DNA from: Acidimicrobiia bacterium
GTDB taxonomy: Bacteria; Actinomycetota; Acidimicrobiia; Spongiisociales; Spongiisociaceae
Direction: 5' to 3'
Assembly: GCA_003229305.1 (NCBI GenBank)
Contig: QIDH01000072.1
Location: 1-62,744 of the forward strand
DNA: 62,744 bases
The notes below the pieces were generated by a model. It ran no database searches. It was given only the letters and a program-made list of their open reading frames with translations, and was not told where the DNA came from. Positions 17,390-26,153 of the stretch are shown here, piece by piece. The position numbers and the translations under genes were made by a program. Numbering within the stretch: position 1 is the first letter of the stretch; each line of letters opens with the position of its first letter.

Positions 17390-18535
17390 TCATTGAAGGT
17401 AACCGTTCAACGCGGCCAGAGCACTCACGATGTCGGCGTCTCCGTTGTAGAAATGCGGAGCGAGCCTGATCTTGCCCATCCGAGCAGCGACGTCAACCCC
17501 TTCGGTTTCGAGGTGCAGCGAAACGTCCTCGACAGAGCCGGCCAGAGGACGCAGAAGGACAATGCTGGAAAGCCGGTCGGGATCGCCCCGGTCGCCCACG
17601 TCGTAGAGACTTCGGTCGACGCCATCGACTAAGTGAGACGCGAGCTCCAGATTGTGCTCATGGATCCTTGCTACGCCGGTACTGGCGACCAGGCCAACCG
17701 ATTCAATAAGTGCCGCGAAATTGAAGAAGTTGGCCGTTCCGAAGATGTCGTGGCGACCGGTGGCAGAAGGAGTGATCGTGCTCAGGTCGAGGCCGGGGTT
17801 CACCAGATCATCTGCGGTGAGGGCGTTGAGCCAGTAGAGCTTGGCCGGGCTCACTCGATCCGAAGCGCGGGGTCCCAGCCAGCAGAAGCCGGTTCCGTAC
17901 GGACCGCACAGCCATTTGAACCCGACGCCGGTCAGCACATCGATGGGCAAATCGGCCGGCGAGATCGGCAACGCCCCGACCCCCTGCGATCCGTTCACGA
18001 CGAACAGAGCGTCCACGCTGCGACTGACTTCGCCGATGCCTGCGAGGTCGGTGACCTGGCCGCTGAACGAGTGCACCCAAGTCAGGCAGACAACCTTCGT
18101 GCGGACGGTGATGGCCTGCCTAACCTCATCGACGCTCAGCACCTCTCCGGCCGGTTCGACCTGGACGACCTTCAAACCCGAAGCTTGCAAGCGAATCCAG
18201 GGGAGGATGTCGGAGGGGAAGTCGTTGGCTGCGACGATGACCTCGTCACCCTCGCCGAGATCGAGCCCGTTGGCGACGAGGTGGAGCCCGTACGACGAAC
18301 TGTTCGCCAACACCAACTCGGAATCCGGCACTGCGATGAGGTCGGCCAACACCGACCGCAAGCGGCCAGGAATCTCGGTGAAAGGCTTCGATGTCTTCAG
18401 ATTGTGAGGTTGCTGCTTCCAGCGAACCATCTCGGCGACTGCCTGCGCAGCGATTCCCGGCAACGGCCCCTGATGGGCGGCGTTCAGCCAAACTCGTTCT
18501 GGCGGTAGGTCGAAGTCACCAGCGATGTCCAACAC
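17390..18535 (-). CDS. Aminotransferase class V-fold PLP protein
   Basis: The 381-residue protein has the class V fold. It carries the N-terminal WLNAAHQGPLP, the ANSSSYGLHLVANGL cofactor-phosphate region, the lysine motif GVGFKWLCGPYGTG (K207), and a C-terminal RLAPHFYNGDADI typical of the isopenicillin N epimerase/cysteine desulfurase-like branch. One key position is odd. The Asp that normally contacts the PLP ring nitrogen (VDxxQ) is Asn in VVNGSQGVGAL (N181), so catalysis may be altered. The start is GTG 18535. Reaction unknown. Confidence 0.75.
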   Translation of the reverse strand: MLDIAGDFDLPPERVWLNAAHQGPLPGIAAQAVAEMVRWKQQPHNLKTSKPFTEIPGRLRSVLADLIAVPDSELVLANSSSYGLHLVANGLDLGEGDEVIVAANDFPSDILPWIRLQASGLKVVQVEPAGEVLSVDEVRQAITVRTKVVCLTWVHSFSGQVTDLAGIGEVSRSVDALFVVNGSQGVGALPISPADLPIDVLTGVGFKWLCGPYGTGFCWLGPRASDRVSPAKLYWLNALTADDLVNPGLDLSTITPSATGRHDIFGTANFFNFAALIESVGLVASTGVARIHEHNLELASHLVDGVDRSLYDVGDRGDPDRLSSIVLLRPLAGSVEDVSLHLETEGVDVAARMGKIRLAPHFYNGDADIVSALAALNGYLQ

Positions 18536-18636
18536 GAAGGTCAGTCAAGCATTCTCGACCAGCCTTCCATGGCCAACAGCAATGTCGATCCTGGCCGTCC
18601 GCAATCGACGTACGTATGACAACGAGAGGCGCGGGC

Positions 18637-18987
18637 GTGCAATATCTCCTGCTCATCTACGACGAAGAGAGCGCTAGACCACAACCAGGGACTACCGAAC
18701 ATGGGGCTATGTGGTCGGAGTACCAACACTTCACCACCACCATCCGCGAGCGTGGCGAGTTCGTCGCGGGAGGCGCGCTGCGCCCAACGACTGCCGCCAC
18801 CACCATCCAGGTTCATGAGGATGTAACGCTCGCCAGCGATGGTCCGTTCGAAACCACCGATCGCCAACTCATCGGGTACTACCTGATCGATGTCACTGAT
18901 CTCGACGAGGCGATAGCAACCGCGTCTAGGTTGCCTGGTGCCAGGCACGGTTGTGTAGAAGTGCGGCCGGTGATGGAGGTTCCCTGA
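18637..18987 (+). CDS. YCII-related (DGPF domain) protein
   Basis: A 116-residue alpha-beta protein beginning QYLLLIYDEE with the DGPFETTDRQLIGYYLID segment that names the DGPF family. It ends one base before the sigma factor start. DGPF proteins directly upstream of an ECF sigma factor with a C-terminal extension define the ECF42 group, where the small protein is the usual partner gene. GTG 18637 is preferred because GAGAGG lies about 7 nt upstream; ATG 18616 lacks such a site. Confidence 0.82.
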   Translation: MQYLLLIYDEESARPQPGTTEHGAMWSEYQHFTTTIRERGEFVAGGALRPTTAATTIQVHEDVTLASDGPFETTDRQLIGYYLIDVTDLDEAIATASRLPGARHGCVEVRPVMEVP

Positions 18988-20232
18988 ATGGTCGAAAACA
19001 TCCGCGCAACCATCGAGGAGACGTTCAGACGCGAAACGGGCGCAGTGTTGGCGACCCTGATCCGATATGTCCGGGATTTCGATCTCGCGGAGGATGCCCT
19101 CCAGGATGCCTACGTCGACGCCCTGCGAACCTGGCCGACCAACGGCATTCCCGACAAGCCGGGCGCATGGTTGACCACCGCGGGTCGCAGAAGGGCCATC
19201 GACCGACTGCGCCGGTCCGCCACCCTCGCTCGGAAGCAGGAGGAGATCCTGGCCGAGCTGGTTAGCAGGGAGCACATCGGACCGAGCGAGGTGGAAGACG
19301 CGAGCGCGATCACAGACGACCAACTCAAGTTGATCTTCATGTGTTGCCACCCAGCGCTTTCGACTGATTCGCAGATAGCGCTGACCCTTCGCAGCATCGG
19401 GGGCCTGGCCACGCCGGAGATCGCCGGCGCCTTCCTCGTCCCGGAGTCGACAATGGCGCAGCGCATCGTGCGCGCCAAACGCAAGATCAAGGACGCCAAT
19501 ATCCCGTACAAGGTCCCGCCCGATCATCAACTCCCTGACCGGCTCAACGCGGTGCTGGCTGTCATCTACCTGATCTTCAACGAAGGGTACGCCGCCTCTA
19601 CCGGACCACAGCTTCTGAGAACCGATTTGGCCGAGGAGGCAATCCGGCTGGGCCGTTTGCTCACTTCGCTGATGCCTGACGAACCCGAGCCGATCGGTCT
19701 GCTGGCGCTGATGTTGCTCAACCACGCAAGAGCGGCGGGTCGGGTAGACGACGTTGGAGACCTCGTCCTGCTGGAAGACCAGGACCGCTCGGCCTGGGAC
19801 AACGAGCTGATCGAAGAAGGTGGCGCTATGACGGAGCGAGCGCTCCGGATGGGTCGGGCCGGTCCGTACCAGGTGCAAGCAGCCATCTCCCACCTGCACT
19901 GCGGATCGCCATCGCTCGCCAGGACCGATTGGCCTCAAATCCTCGGCCTCTACACAGAGCTCGCCAAGATGGGCGCCTCTCCGGTCGTTGAACTCAATCG
20001 GGCTGTCGCCGCCTCGATGGTCGTTGGACCAAAGAAGGCGCTGGCAGCAATTGATCGGCTCTCGGACCATCTCGACGGCTACCGGCACTTTCACTCCGCC
20101 AGGGCAGACATGCTGCGCAGGCTCGACCAGCCCTCCGAGGCCACGATCGCCTATAGGCGGGCGTTAGATCTCACAGAAAACGACCGCGAGGTCCGCTTCC
20201 TGCAAAAGCGCCTAGCGGAAGTCAGCGCGTAG
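18988..20232 (+). CDS. ECF42-type RNA polymerase sigma factor with C-terminal extension
   Basis: The 414-residue protein has sigma region 2 (about 10-75, with [20 protein letters not shown]) and region 4 (about 115-165, [20 protein letters not shown] then [10 protein letters not shown]). A long helical, TPR-like C-terminal domain (about 185-414, [29 protein letters not shown]) follows. This plan is the ECF42 group (COG4941). The extension takes the place of an anti-sigma factor in controlling activity. Start and stop of the two genes abut, so DGPF protein and sigma factor are co-translated. Confidence 0.9.
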   Translation: MVENIRATIEETFRRETGAVLATLIRYVRDFDLAEDALQDAYVDALRTWPTNGIPDKPGAWLTTAGRRRAIDRLRRSATLARKQEEILAELVSREHIGPSEVEDASAITDDQLKLIFMCCHPALSTDSQIALTLRSIGGLATPEIAGAFLVPESTMAQRIVRAKRKIKDANIPYKVPPDHQLPDRLNAVLAVIYLIFNEGYAASTGPQLLRTDLAEEAIRLGRLLTSLMPDEPEPIGLLALMLLNHARAAGRVDDVGDLVLLEDQDRSAWDNELIEEGGAMTERALRMGRAGPYQVQAAISHLHCGSPSLARTDWPQILGLYTELAKMGASPVVELNRAVAASMVVGPKKALAAIDRLSDHLDGYRHFHSARADMLRRLDQPSEATIAYRRALDLTENDREVRFLQKRLAEVSA

Positions 20233-20371
20233 TCCGCGCTCCGCCCACTCGTTTTCGTCTTGCGGACGCGAGGTTCACCGAGAGCGCTATGACTGATGCT
20301 GCACGAGCGGGTGCCTACTGGCGCGCGCTCTTCGGCCGGGCTGTGACCCTCGGCCCGCTAGTTGCCGTTGG

Positions 20372-23149
20372 TCAGCCGGCTAGAAACAGTCGGGCGAGGA
20401 AGGCAGCCATCTGTATTCGGGTCACTTCGTCGCCAGGCGAGAACGTTGTCGATGACGTGCCGGTCGTGATGCCAAGCCCGAAAATGCGGGCGATATCGTC
20501 GCTTGCAAACGAGGCAGCAGGCACGTCCGTGAACGGCGTCGCCACAATCGGAGCATCGGACCCAGTGGCCGCCTTGTAGAGCCTGGAGAGGAAGGCGGCC
20601 ATCTGCTCACGGGAAACGTCGTCGCCAGGTGAATACGTGGTCGAAGACGTGCCTGTGGTGATACCGAGCCCAAAGATGCGGGCGATATCGTCGCTGGCGA
20701 ACGAGGCAGCAGGCACGTCCGTGAACGGCGTCGCCACAATCGGAGCGTCGCCACCGGTCATTGACTTGTAAAGCCGGGACAGGAAGGCGGCCATCTGCTC
20801 ACGCGTGACATTGTCGCCAGGTGAGAACGTCGTCAACGACGTGCCGGTGGTGACGCCCAGGTTGTAAATGCAGGTCACGTCGTCGCGGGCGAATGATGAC
20901 GCTGGTACGTCGGTGAATGGGTCAGCACTCAGGTCACATGCCGCGACCTCGAAACCGGCCGTGTCCGAATGCGTGAAGCCGTCTGTGTCGGTGACGGTCA
21001 GCGTCAGGTCTCCTGTCGTCGCTTCGCTGCACGAGACGGAGGGGGTGGCCGAGTCGGCTCCTGAAACCGTGCAGCCCGCCGGAGCTCCTGACCACGCATA
21101 TTTGGCAATCGAACCCCAAGCGTCCGAAGACGCTGAACCATCGAAGACCGCATTGGCCACCGTCTGACTCCCGGCATCTGGGCCGGCGTCGGCCTTCAGC
21201 GCATCCTGTGCGTACCAGAGCGTGGAGTCGGAGTCGTTCTGGAACGTAACAGCCATGCGTCCATCTGGCAGCCAAGCCGCGCCGAACTCCCGCGTGGTCC
21301 AGACCGCCCTCGTACCTGCGTAGTCTGGCCCGGTCGGGTCGAGGACCTGGGCGACGATGTCATAGACTCTCCAATTGCCGTTGGTGTCCCTGGTCGACAT
21401 GGCGATGGAGCCAGACAGGTTGCAGTCCGTCCACGGAATGAAGAGGGTGTCACCGCCGTCGATCAGGAGCTCAGGACGCGAACATTCGAAGTCGAGTTCT
21501 CCAAGTTTTCGGTCGGCATTATCCCATTCGATGTCCCAGCTCGTGCCGTTCCACCAACCCAAGACATGGTTGCCCTGTCCTATGTCCGTTGCAGCGACCA
21601 CGGGATTGCCAACGCTGTCGACAACCGTGCCAGCGCCGATAGGGACGTTTCCGTCGGCGTCTGTGTAAACGGTCTCGTCTGACCACGTTCCCCCTGTCAT
21701 ACGAGCGAACCGGATCTGAGCGTTTGTAGCATCGACATACGAAACGCCGAGGTCGCCGTTGGCGAATTGGACGAGCCCTGGATGACGGCCAACGCTCGTG
21801 GAGGTACCGTCACCGTCTGCGTCGACGAGAGCGTCGGTCCAGACACCGCCGCTACGGGTCGCAAAACGTAGTTCAAGGTTGGTCGAATCGTAATAAGCGA
21901 CCGCCGGCTCGCCGGAAGCGAGCACCAACAACGAAGGCTGCCCACCTACATCTGTCGACGTACCGTCACCATCCGCGTCGACCAACGTGTCCGCCCAGAC
22001 ACCACCGCTACGGGTCGCATATCGCAGTTCCTGGTTGGTCGAATCGTAATAAGCGACAGCCGGTTCGCCGGAGGCGAGGATTGCGATCGACAGGGAACGA
22101 CCAACGTTCGTGGACGTGCCGTCACCATCCGCGTCGACCAACGTGTCCGCCCAGACACCACCGCTACGGGTCGCATATCGCAGTTCCTGGTTGGTCGGGT
22201 CGTAATAAGCGACAGCTGGTTCGCCGTCGACGACCGCAAGATCGGAAAAATTGCCGACATCGGTCGAGGTTCCGTCTCCGTCGGCGTCGACCAGAGTGGC
22301 AGTCATTGGGATGGGCGCCGGCTCGGCGCGCACAACGACTGGTTCGCTGGTGGTGATCAAGCCGATTCGGATGCGGTAGGTGCTGCCTGCCTCGAGGTCC
22401 GCGACGACAGCAATACGATTGACGGTTGCACAATCCAACAACGAAAGCGCGCCGACCGAGCTCCCGGAGTAGACCGCGATATCGGTCGATTCGGTCGACT
22501 TGGACTCGAACATCCAGCTCCCGGATTCGGGCGCCACGAAATTGAGCCAGGCTGATTCTGCGTCGAGGGTCTCCAAGCCACATACAACCGATTCACCCGC
22601 CTCGGTGGCCTCGGTCCCCGCGAACTCCAACCCGATCACCGCTGTAGTGGCGCCGGATCGGAACGTCAGATCCGTGGCGCTCGCAAAATCGTCTGCCGCC
22701 GCTACGACAGCCGTAACGCCAACACCTCCCGTCCCGACGTCGTCGGTGCTGTTGACGCCCATCTGGACGAACTCCTGCTCGGCGGGCGCGAACGTGCGCT
22801 GTTCCTCAACCGCGTCGTAAGAGTCAGCCGCATCGTCGTTGCAGGCACCGGTGCTGTTGTCAACTGTGTCGTTCCAACCGATCTCGGTGTCGTGATCCGA
22901 ACCGGTCGCGTACGCAACGTACTCTCCGGCGGTCGCTGCCGTGAAAGTGAACCACACGGTATTGTCACCGTCGCACACGTCCTCGGTTGCTTCGATCGTC
23001 GCATCGATTGTGCTGAAGCGTTGTTCGACGCCTTCGGTCAGGGCTATTGCGTCGGCTATGTCGTCATTGGCCGCAGGTGCAGCCAGGGCGACGGTGGCGG
23101 TGATGACCACGGCGGCAATGGCCAGCGCGAGTATGAATCGAGTACGCAT
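20372..23149 (-). CDS. Large secreted protein: internal beta-type repeats, PKD-like domain, three C-terminal SLH-like repeats
   Basis: The 925-residue product starts at ATG 23149 (GAGGAG 5 nt upstream) with a signal peptide. N-terminal beta-sandwich-like domains (about 25-290) resemble bacterial pre-peptidase domains. Four tandem 51-52-residue repeats follow with motif DADGDGTSTxVG...GEPAVAYYDxTNxELR, each with a possible calcium-binding DxDGDG loop, probably beta-propeller blades. Next come a PKD-like domain (VFDGSASSDAWGSIAKYAWS) and three SLH-like repeats of about 55 residues (FTDVPAASFASDDIARIFGL, then TTFSPGDxVTREQMAAFLSR). It is likely an anchored cell-surface protein; its role is unknown. 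It converges with the sigma factor gene, and the 139 bp between hold nothing clear. Confidence 0.8.
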   Translation of the reverse strand: MRTRFILALAIAAVVITATVALAAPAANDDIADAIALTEGVEQRFSTIDATIEATEDVCDGDNTVWFTFTAATAGEYVAYATGSDHDTEIGWNDTVDNSTGACNDDAADSYDAVEEQRTFAPAEQEFVQMGVNSTDDVGTGGVGVTAVVAAADDFASATDLTFRSGATTAVIGLEFAGTEATEAGESVVCGLETLDAESAWLNFVAPESGSWMFESKSTESTDIAVYSGSSVGALSLLDCATVNRIAVVADLEAGSTYRIRIGLITTSEPVVVRAEPAPIPMTATLVDADGDGTSTDVGNFSDLAVVDGEPAVAYYDPTNQELRYATRSGGVWADTLVDADGDGTSTNVGRSLSIAILASGEPAVAYYDSTNQELRYATRSGGVWADTLVDADGDGTSTDVGGQPSLLVLASGEPAVAYYDSTNLELRFATRSGGVWTDALVDADGDGTSTSVGRHPGLVQFANGDLGVSYVDATNAQIRFARMTGGTWSDETVYTDADGNVPIGAGTVVDSVGNPVVAATDIGQGNHVLGWWNGTSWDIEWDNADRKLGELDFECSRPELLIDGGDTLFIPWTDCNLSGSIAMSTRDTNGNWRVYDIVAQVLDPTGPDYAGTRAVWTTREFGAAWLPDGRMAVTFQNDSDSTLWYAQDALKADAGPDAGSQTVANAVFDGSASSDAWGSIAKYAWSGAPAGCTVSGADSATPSVSCSEATTGDLTLTVTDTDGFTHSDTAGFEVAACDLSADPFTDVPASSFARDDVTCIYNLGVTTGTSLTTFSPGDNVTREQMAAFLSRLYKSMTGGDAPIVATPFTDVPAASFASDDIARIFGLGITTGTSSTTYSPGDDVSREQMAAFLSRLYKAATGSDAPIVATPFTDVPAASFASDDIARIFGLGITTGTSSTTFSPGDEVTRIQMAAFLARLFLAG
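21670..22300 (-). repeat. Tandem 156-bp intragenic repeats
   Basis: Within the large surface-protein gene, near-identical copies start at about 21819, 21975, 22131 and 22284 (spacing 156, 156 and 153 bp, exact multiples of three). Two copies (21975 and 22131) are almost identical over about 100 bp, showing recent duplication or homogenisation. The region is a likely site of repeat-number change. Confidence 0.8.
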
Positions 23150-23422
23150 CTCAGCTCCTCTGAATACAAGGCCAGAAGCTCCCCTCAGCTTCGTGACAAG
23201 CAATGGCCGTCGGTGGGCGGCACCCTACACGCCAGGCCGGTGACGCGCCTGCCTATCGAACCGTCCGCCAACCGGCGGAACAGGCACCTTTTCAGTCAGT
23301 TTCGCCGACCGCGGAACGGACGTCCGCTGATCGGTCGAACGAAGCCGTCAGGGTTCATGTTTCAGTTGGATCGACCCCGCCTTGAAGATCTCCCAGCCGT
23401 CTAATGTCGGTATCGTCTGGGC

Positions 23423-24193
23423 ATGAAGATCCGAGACAAGGTCTGCGTGGTGACAGGGGGTGCCAGCGGGATTGGGGCGTCGCTGGCCGAGCGGTTCGTC
23501 GTAGAAGGGGCGAGGGCGGTGATCATCGCCGACCTGCACGAGGATCGAACGATGGATGCCGCAGAGCGGATAGGGGTCAGCGGCATTGCCTGCAACGTGA
23601 CGGATGAGGCTCAGATCGGTCAGCTGGTCGAAACAGTGGAACACCGGCACGGCCCAATCGACCTCTTCTGCTCCAACGCAGGGTTCTCGATCGACGGGGG
23701 CCTGGAGGTAGATGACGACGGCTGGATACAGCTCTGGAATCTTCACGTCATGGCTCATCTGTATGCGGCTCGAGCTGTCGTCCCGTCAATGAAGGCCGCC
23801 GGTGGCGGCTACCTGCTGCAAACGGTATCCGCAGCCGGACTGCTGTCTTCACTGACCAGCCTGCCGTACACAGTTACGAAACATGCATCTCTTGCGTTCG
23901 CTGAGTGGCTGGCGATCACCCATCGGGAGCACAACATCAAGGTGTCCGCCCTCTGTCCCCTAGTCGTCGAAACGCCGCTGACCGATCGATTCGAGCTGGA
24001 CAAGTCGGCGGGTGCGATCGCCACCACCGACCAGGTCGCAGATGCGGTGATTGCCGGACTGGCTAAAGAGACCTTCCTGATCCTCCCGCACCCCGAGGTC
24101 GCAGACTTCGTGCGTCGCAAGGGTGAAGACGAAGACCGCTGGCTGACCGGCATGTCACGCTGGTGGGCATCGGTGACCGGCAAAACGATCTAG
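23423..24193 (+). CDS. Short-chain dehydrogenase/reductase
   Basis: A 256-residue SDR of the classical type with the cofactor motif TGGASGIG (11-18), NAG (85-87), catalytic Ser136 in TVSAAGLL and YTVTK (Y149, K153). An acidic residue follows the second strand (ADLHE), which favours NAD(H) over NADP(H). ATG 23423 has TATCGT 6 nt upstream, so it is probably leaderless. The stop codon shares a CTAG with the stop of the convergent downstream gene. Substrate not predictable. Confidence 0.88.
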   Translation: MKIRDKVCVVTGGASGIGASLAERFVVEGARAVIIADLHEDRTMDAAERIGVSGIACNVTDEAQIGQLVETVEHRHGPIDLFCSNAGFSIDGGLEVDDDGWIQLWNLHVMAHLYAARAVVPSMKAAGGGYLLQTVSAAGLLSSLTSLPYTVTKHASLAFAEWLAITHREHNIKVSALCPLVVETPLTDRFELDKSAGAIATTDQVADAVIAGLAKETFLILPHPEVADFVRRKGEDEDRWLTGMSRWWASVTGKTI

Positions 24194-25608
24194 TTCGCGT
24201 CTGCCCAATCCAATGCGCGCAGGATCAGGGTGGCAGCCTGGCCTCGAGTGAGGGTGTCACCAGGGCAGGCAGTGCGCGCTTCGCAACCGGCCATTACACC
24301 TGCCCCTGCCAGGGCATTCAGGACATCCTCGGCCCAATGTCCATTGTCATCGTCGAAGGCGTCCTCGGTGGTGGCGGGGAACTCGAACGCCCGATCGAGC
24401 ATGGCTGCGAACTGGGCGCGGCTGATCGTATCGTCGACGCAGAACAGCCCATCCTCACACCCGAGAGTGATTCCAGCAGCGGCAAGGCGGTTGATCGCCT
24501 GTTCCGCCCAATGCCCCTCATCGTCGGTGAAAAAGTCTTCAGACGTACCGGGCAGATCGAGCGCCCTATCCAATAGAACCGCCATGGCGTAGCGGGCCAG
24601 GCCGTCCGATATGCAACTCTCGAGCTCGGCACATCCGAGATAGATATCCCGATTCCGGAGCTCGGTCAGGGCCGGCTCGTGGACGCTGCCGTTGTCGTCC
24701 TCGAACGGGTCGACACATCCGAGCCGGTTGCTGTCCGAGATGAGGAGCTGGTCAATGGTGATGCCGAGATCGGTCGCCGCTGACACGACTCCGCCGTAGA
24801 ACAAGTTCAGCCAGAACTCACGCACTCTGACATTGTCCTCGTCAGCTCTTCGGAATTCGAGATTGGTGCGCTGGATCGCCAGTTCTCCGTCCAGCCATCC
24901 CTCCAATATGCCGTTGGCCTGGCCCAGGTCGTTGAGCTGCACCCGCCCCTCGATGCAGGTCCATCGACCATGGTCAATCAGACCTGGCCCCCACAACATG
25001 TTCTCACCACAATTGCCGGGCTGGTTGACGTGGTAGACGTAGTAGCCGATCTGGGTCTGATCTGTGCTCGTGCCGTTGTAACCGCTGGCCTTGTAGAGAA
25101 TACGAGCGGACCATCCCTGATTGGTGGGCGTTGAAGGAATGCACCCCCTAGCCGAGGAGCCATAAAGGCCCGCCAGACCGGGCAGCTTCCCGTCGACGGT
25201 CGAGAACCAATCGTCGAAGCGCAACATATAGCGGAAGTAGACCTGCTCCGGGTCCTCCTCGAGCAGGAAGCGGTACCTGGCCCCAACCCCTCGCTGGGTA
25301 CCGGCCGGGAGCGTGATGTCCAGACCACCACCGAAATATCCGGCAGCGCCCGTCGTGTTGTCCTTGTCCGCCGTTCTGATATCAATCCAGTTCGGCTCCC
25401 ACGGCGCCGGGCCCGGATCGGGTATTTGCTCGCCCTCAGAGTCCAGCGGAGGCCATTCCGGGAACGGATCCTGGTCGAAGGACTCGTCGTAGAGGGTGTC
25501 GGCGAGCGCGGCCGACCCAAGGCTCGAAATCAAGAGCCCCACCATCAGGAGAACCGCCAAGCCCCTGCGCTGTGAGCGGCCACCCCTAGGGGCGGAGAAA
25601 GTGCGCAT
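24190..25608 (-). CDS. Secreted polysaccharide lyase-like protein with cysteine-type SLH-like repeats
   Basis: The 472-residue protein has a signal peptide (about 1-36). A jelly-roll domain (about 40-300) contains VYFRYMLRFDDWFSTVDGKL, PGLAGLYG and GWSARILYK, resembling alginate lyase family PL14. Three SLH-like repeats follow (about 310-470), each with the paired-cysteine form GITLGCEDGLFCVDDTISRA. It is probably a cell-surface enzyme or binding protein for an anionic polysaccharide such as alginate; activity is not proven and the catalytic residues were not verified. The stop overlaps the convergent SDR stop by 4 bp. Confidence 0.72.
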   Translation of the reverse strand: MRTFSAPRGGRSQRRGLAVLLMVGLLISSLGSAALADTLYDESFDQDPFPEWPPLDSEGEQIPDPGPAPWEPNWIDIRTADKDNTTGAAGYFGGGLDITLPAGTQRGVGARYRFLLEEDPEQVYFRYMLRFDDWFSTVDGKLPGLAGLYGSSARGCIPSTPTNQGWSARILYKASGYNGTSTDQTQIGYYVYHVNQPGNCGENMLWGPGLIDHGRWTCIEGRVQLNDLGQANGILEGWLDGELAIQRTNLEFRRADEDNVRVREFWLNLFYGGVVSAATDLGITIDQLLISDSNRLGCVDPFEDDNGSVHEPALTELRNRDIYLGCAELESCISDGLARYAMAVLLDRALDLPGTSEDFFTDDEGHWAEQAINRLAAAGITLGCEDGLFCVDDTISRAQFAAMLDRAFEFPATTEDAFDDDNGHWAEDVLNALAGAGVMAGCEARTACPGDTLTRGQAATLILRALDWADAN

Positions 25609-25670
25609 GACGTGAGCGATACGTTAGGAGCAACACCCCAATACCGGAAGCCCACGCCCTGGCCGTCGCG

Positions 25671-26153
25671 TCAGATCGGCCTTCTCCGGCGGGAGGAGAT
25701 GACGCCGGTGTCGAAACCGCCCAGGTGTAAGCCACCGGCAAACCTGGCATGTTCGATCTTCAAACACCGGTCCTGGACTACGGACAGACCTGCGTCGATC
25801 GCCGTGCGGGCTGCCACGTCATGGCGGAGACCAAGCTGAAACCAGACGACCTTGGCGCCAATCGCGACTGCTTCGTCGACTACGCCCGGCAGTTCGTCTT
25901 GTTTGCGGAATACATCGACGATGTCAGGGACCTCTGGCAGATCGGCAAGTGATTCGTAACATTTCATCCCAAGAACTTCTTCGTAGAAGGGGTTGACCGG
26001 ATAGACCCGGAGATGCGTCCTGGTGATGTATCGCGCGACGAAATTTGACGAGCGCAGCTCGTTGTTGGACACACCTACGAGGGCGACGGATTCCGCGGTC
26101 CTGATGATCCGGAGTCGGTCACGTTGGTCTGATTCGAGAACTTGGGTAGTCAC
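25671..26153 (-). CDS. CoA-binding domain protein
   Basis: The 160-residue protein is a single Rossmann-type CoA-binding domain (YccU type). It shows SVALVGVSNNELRSSNFVAR, VYPVNPFYEEVLG, DIVDVFRKQDELPGVVDEA and KVVWFQLG. Such proteins are often found beside metX and metY. The GTG start overlaps the metY stop (GTGA), so it is the third gene of the methionine operon. The function is unknown; it may bind an acyl-CoA related to homoserine acetylation. Confidence 0.85.
   Translation of the reverse strand: MTTQVLESDQRDRLRIIRTAESVALVGVSNNELRSSNFVARYITRTHLRVYPVNPFYEEVLGMKCYESLADLPEVPDIVDVFRKQDELPGVVDEAVAIGAKVVWFQLGLRHDVAARTAIDAGLSVVQDRCLKIEHARFAGGLHLGGFDTGVISSRRRRPI

Noticed and set aside
18541-20094. 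Long minus-strand open frame (517 codons)
   Set aside because: It is the antisense of the DGPF and ECF42 sigma genes, has an unlikely composition and no start signals.
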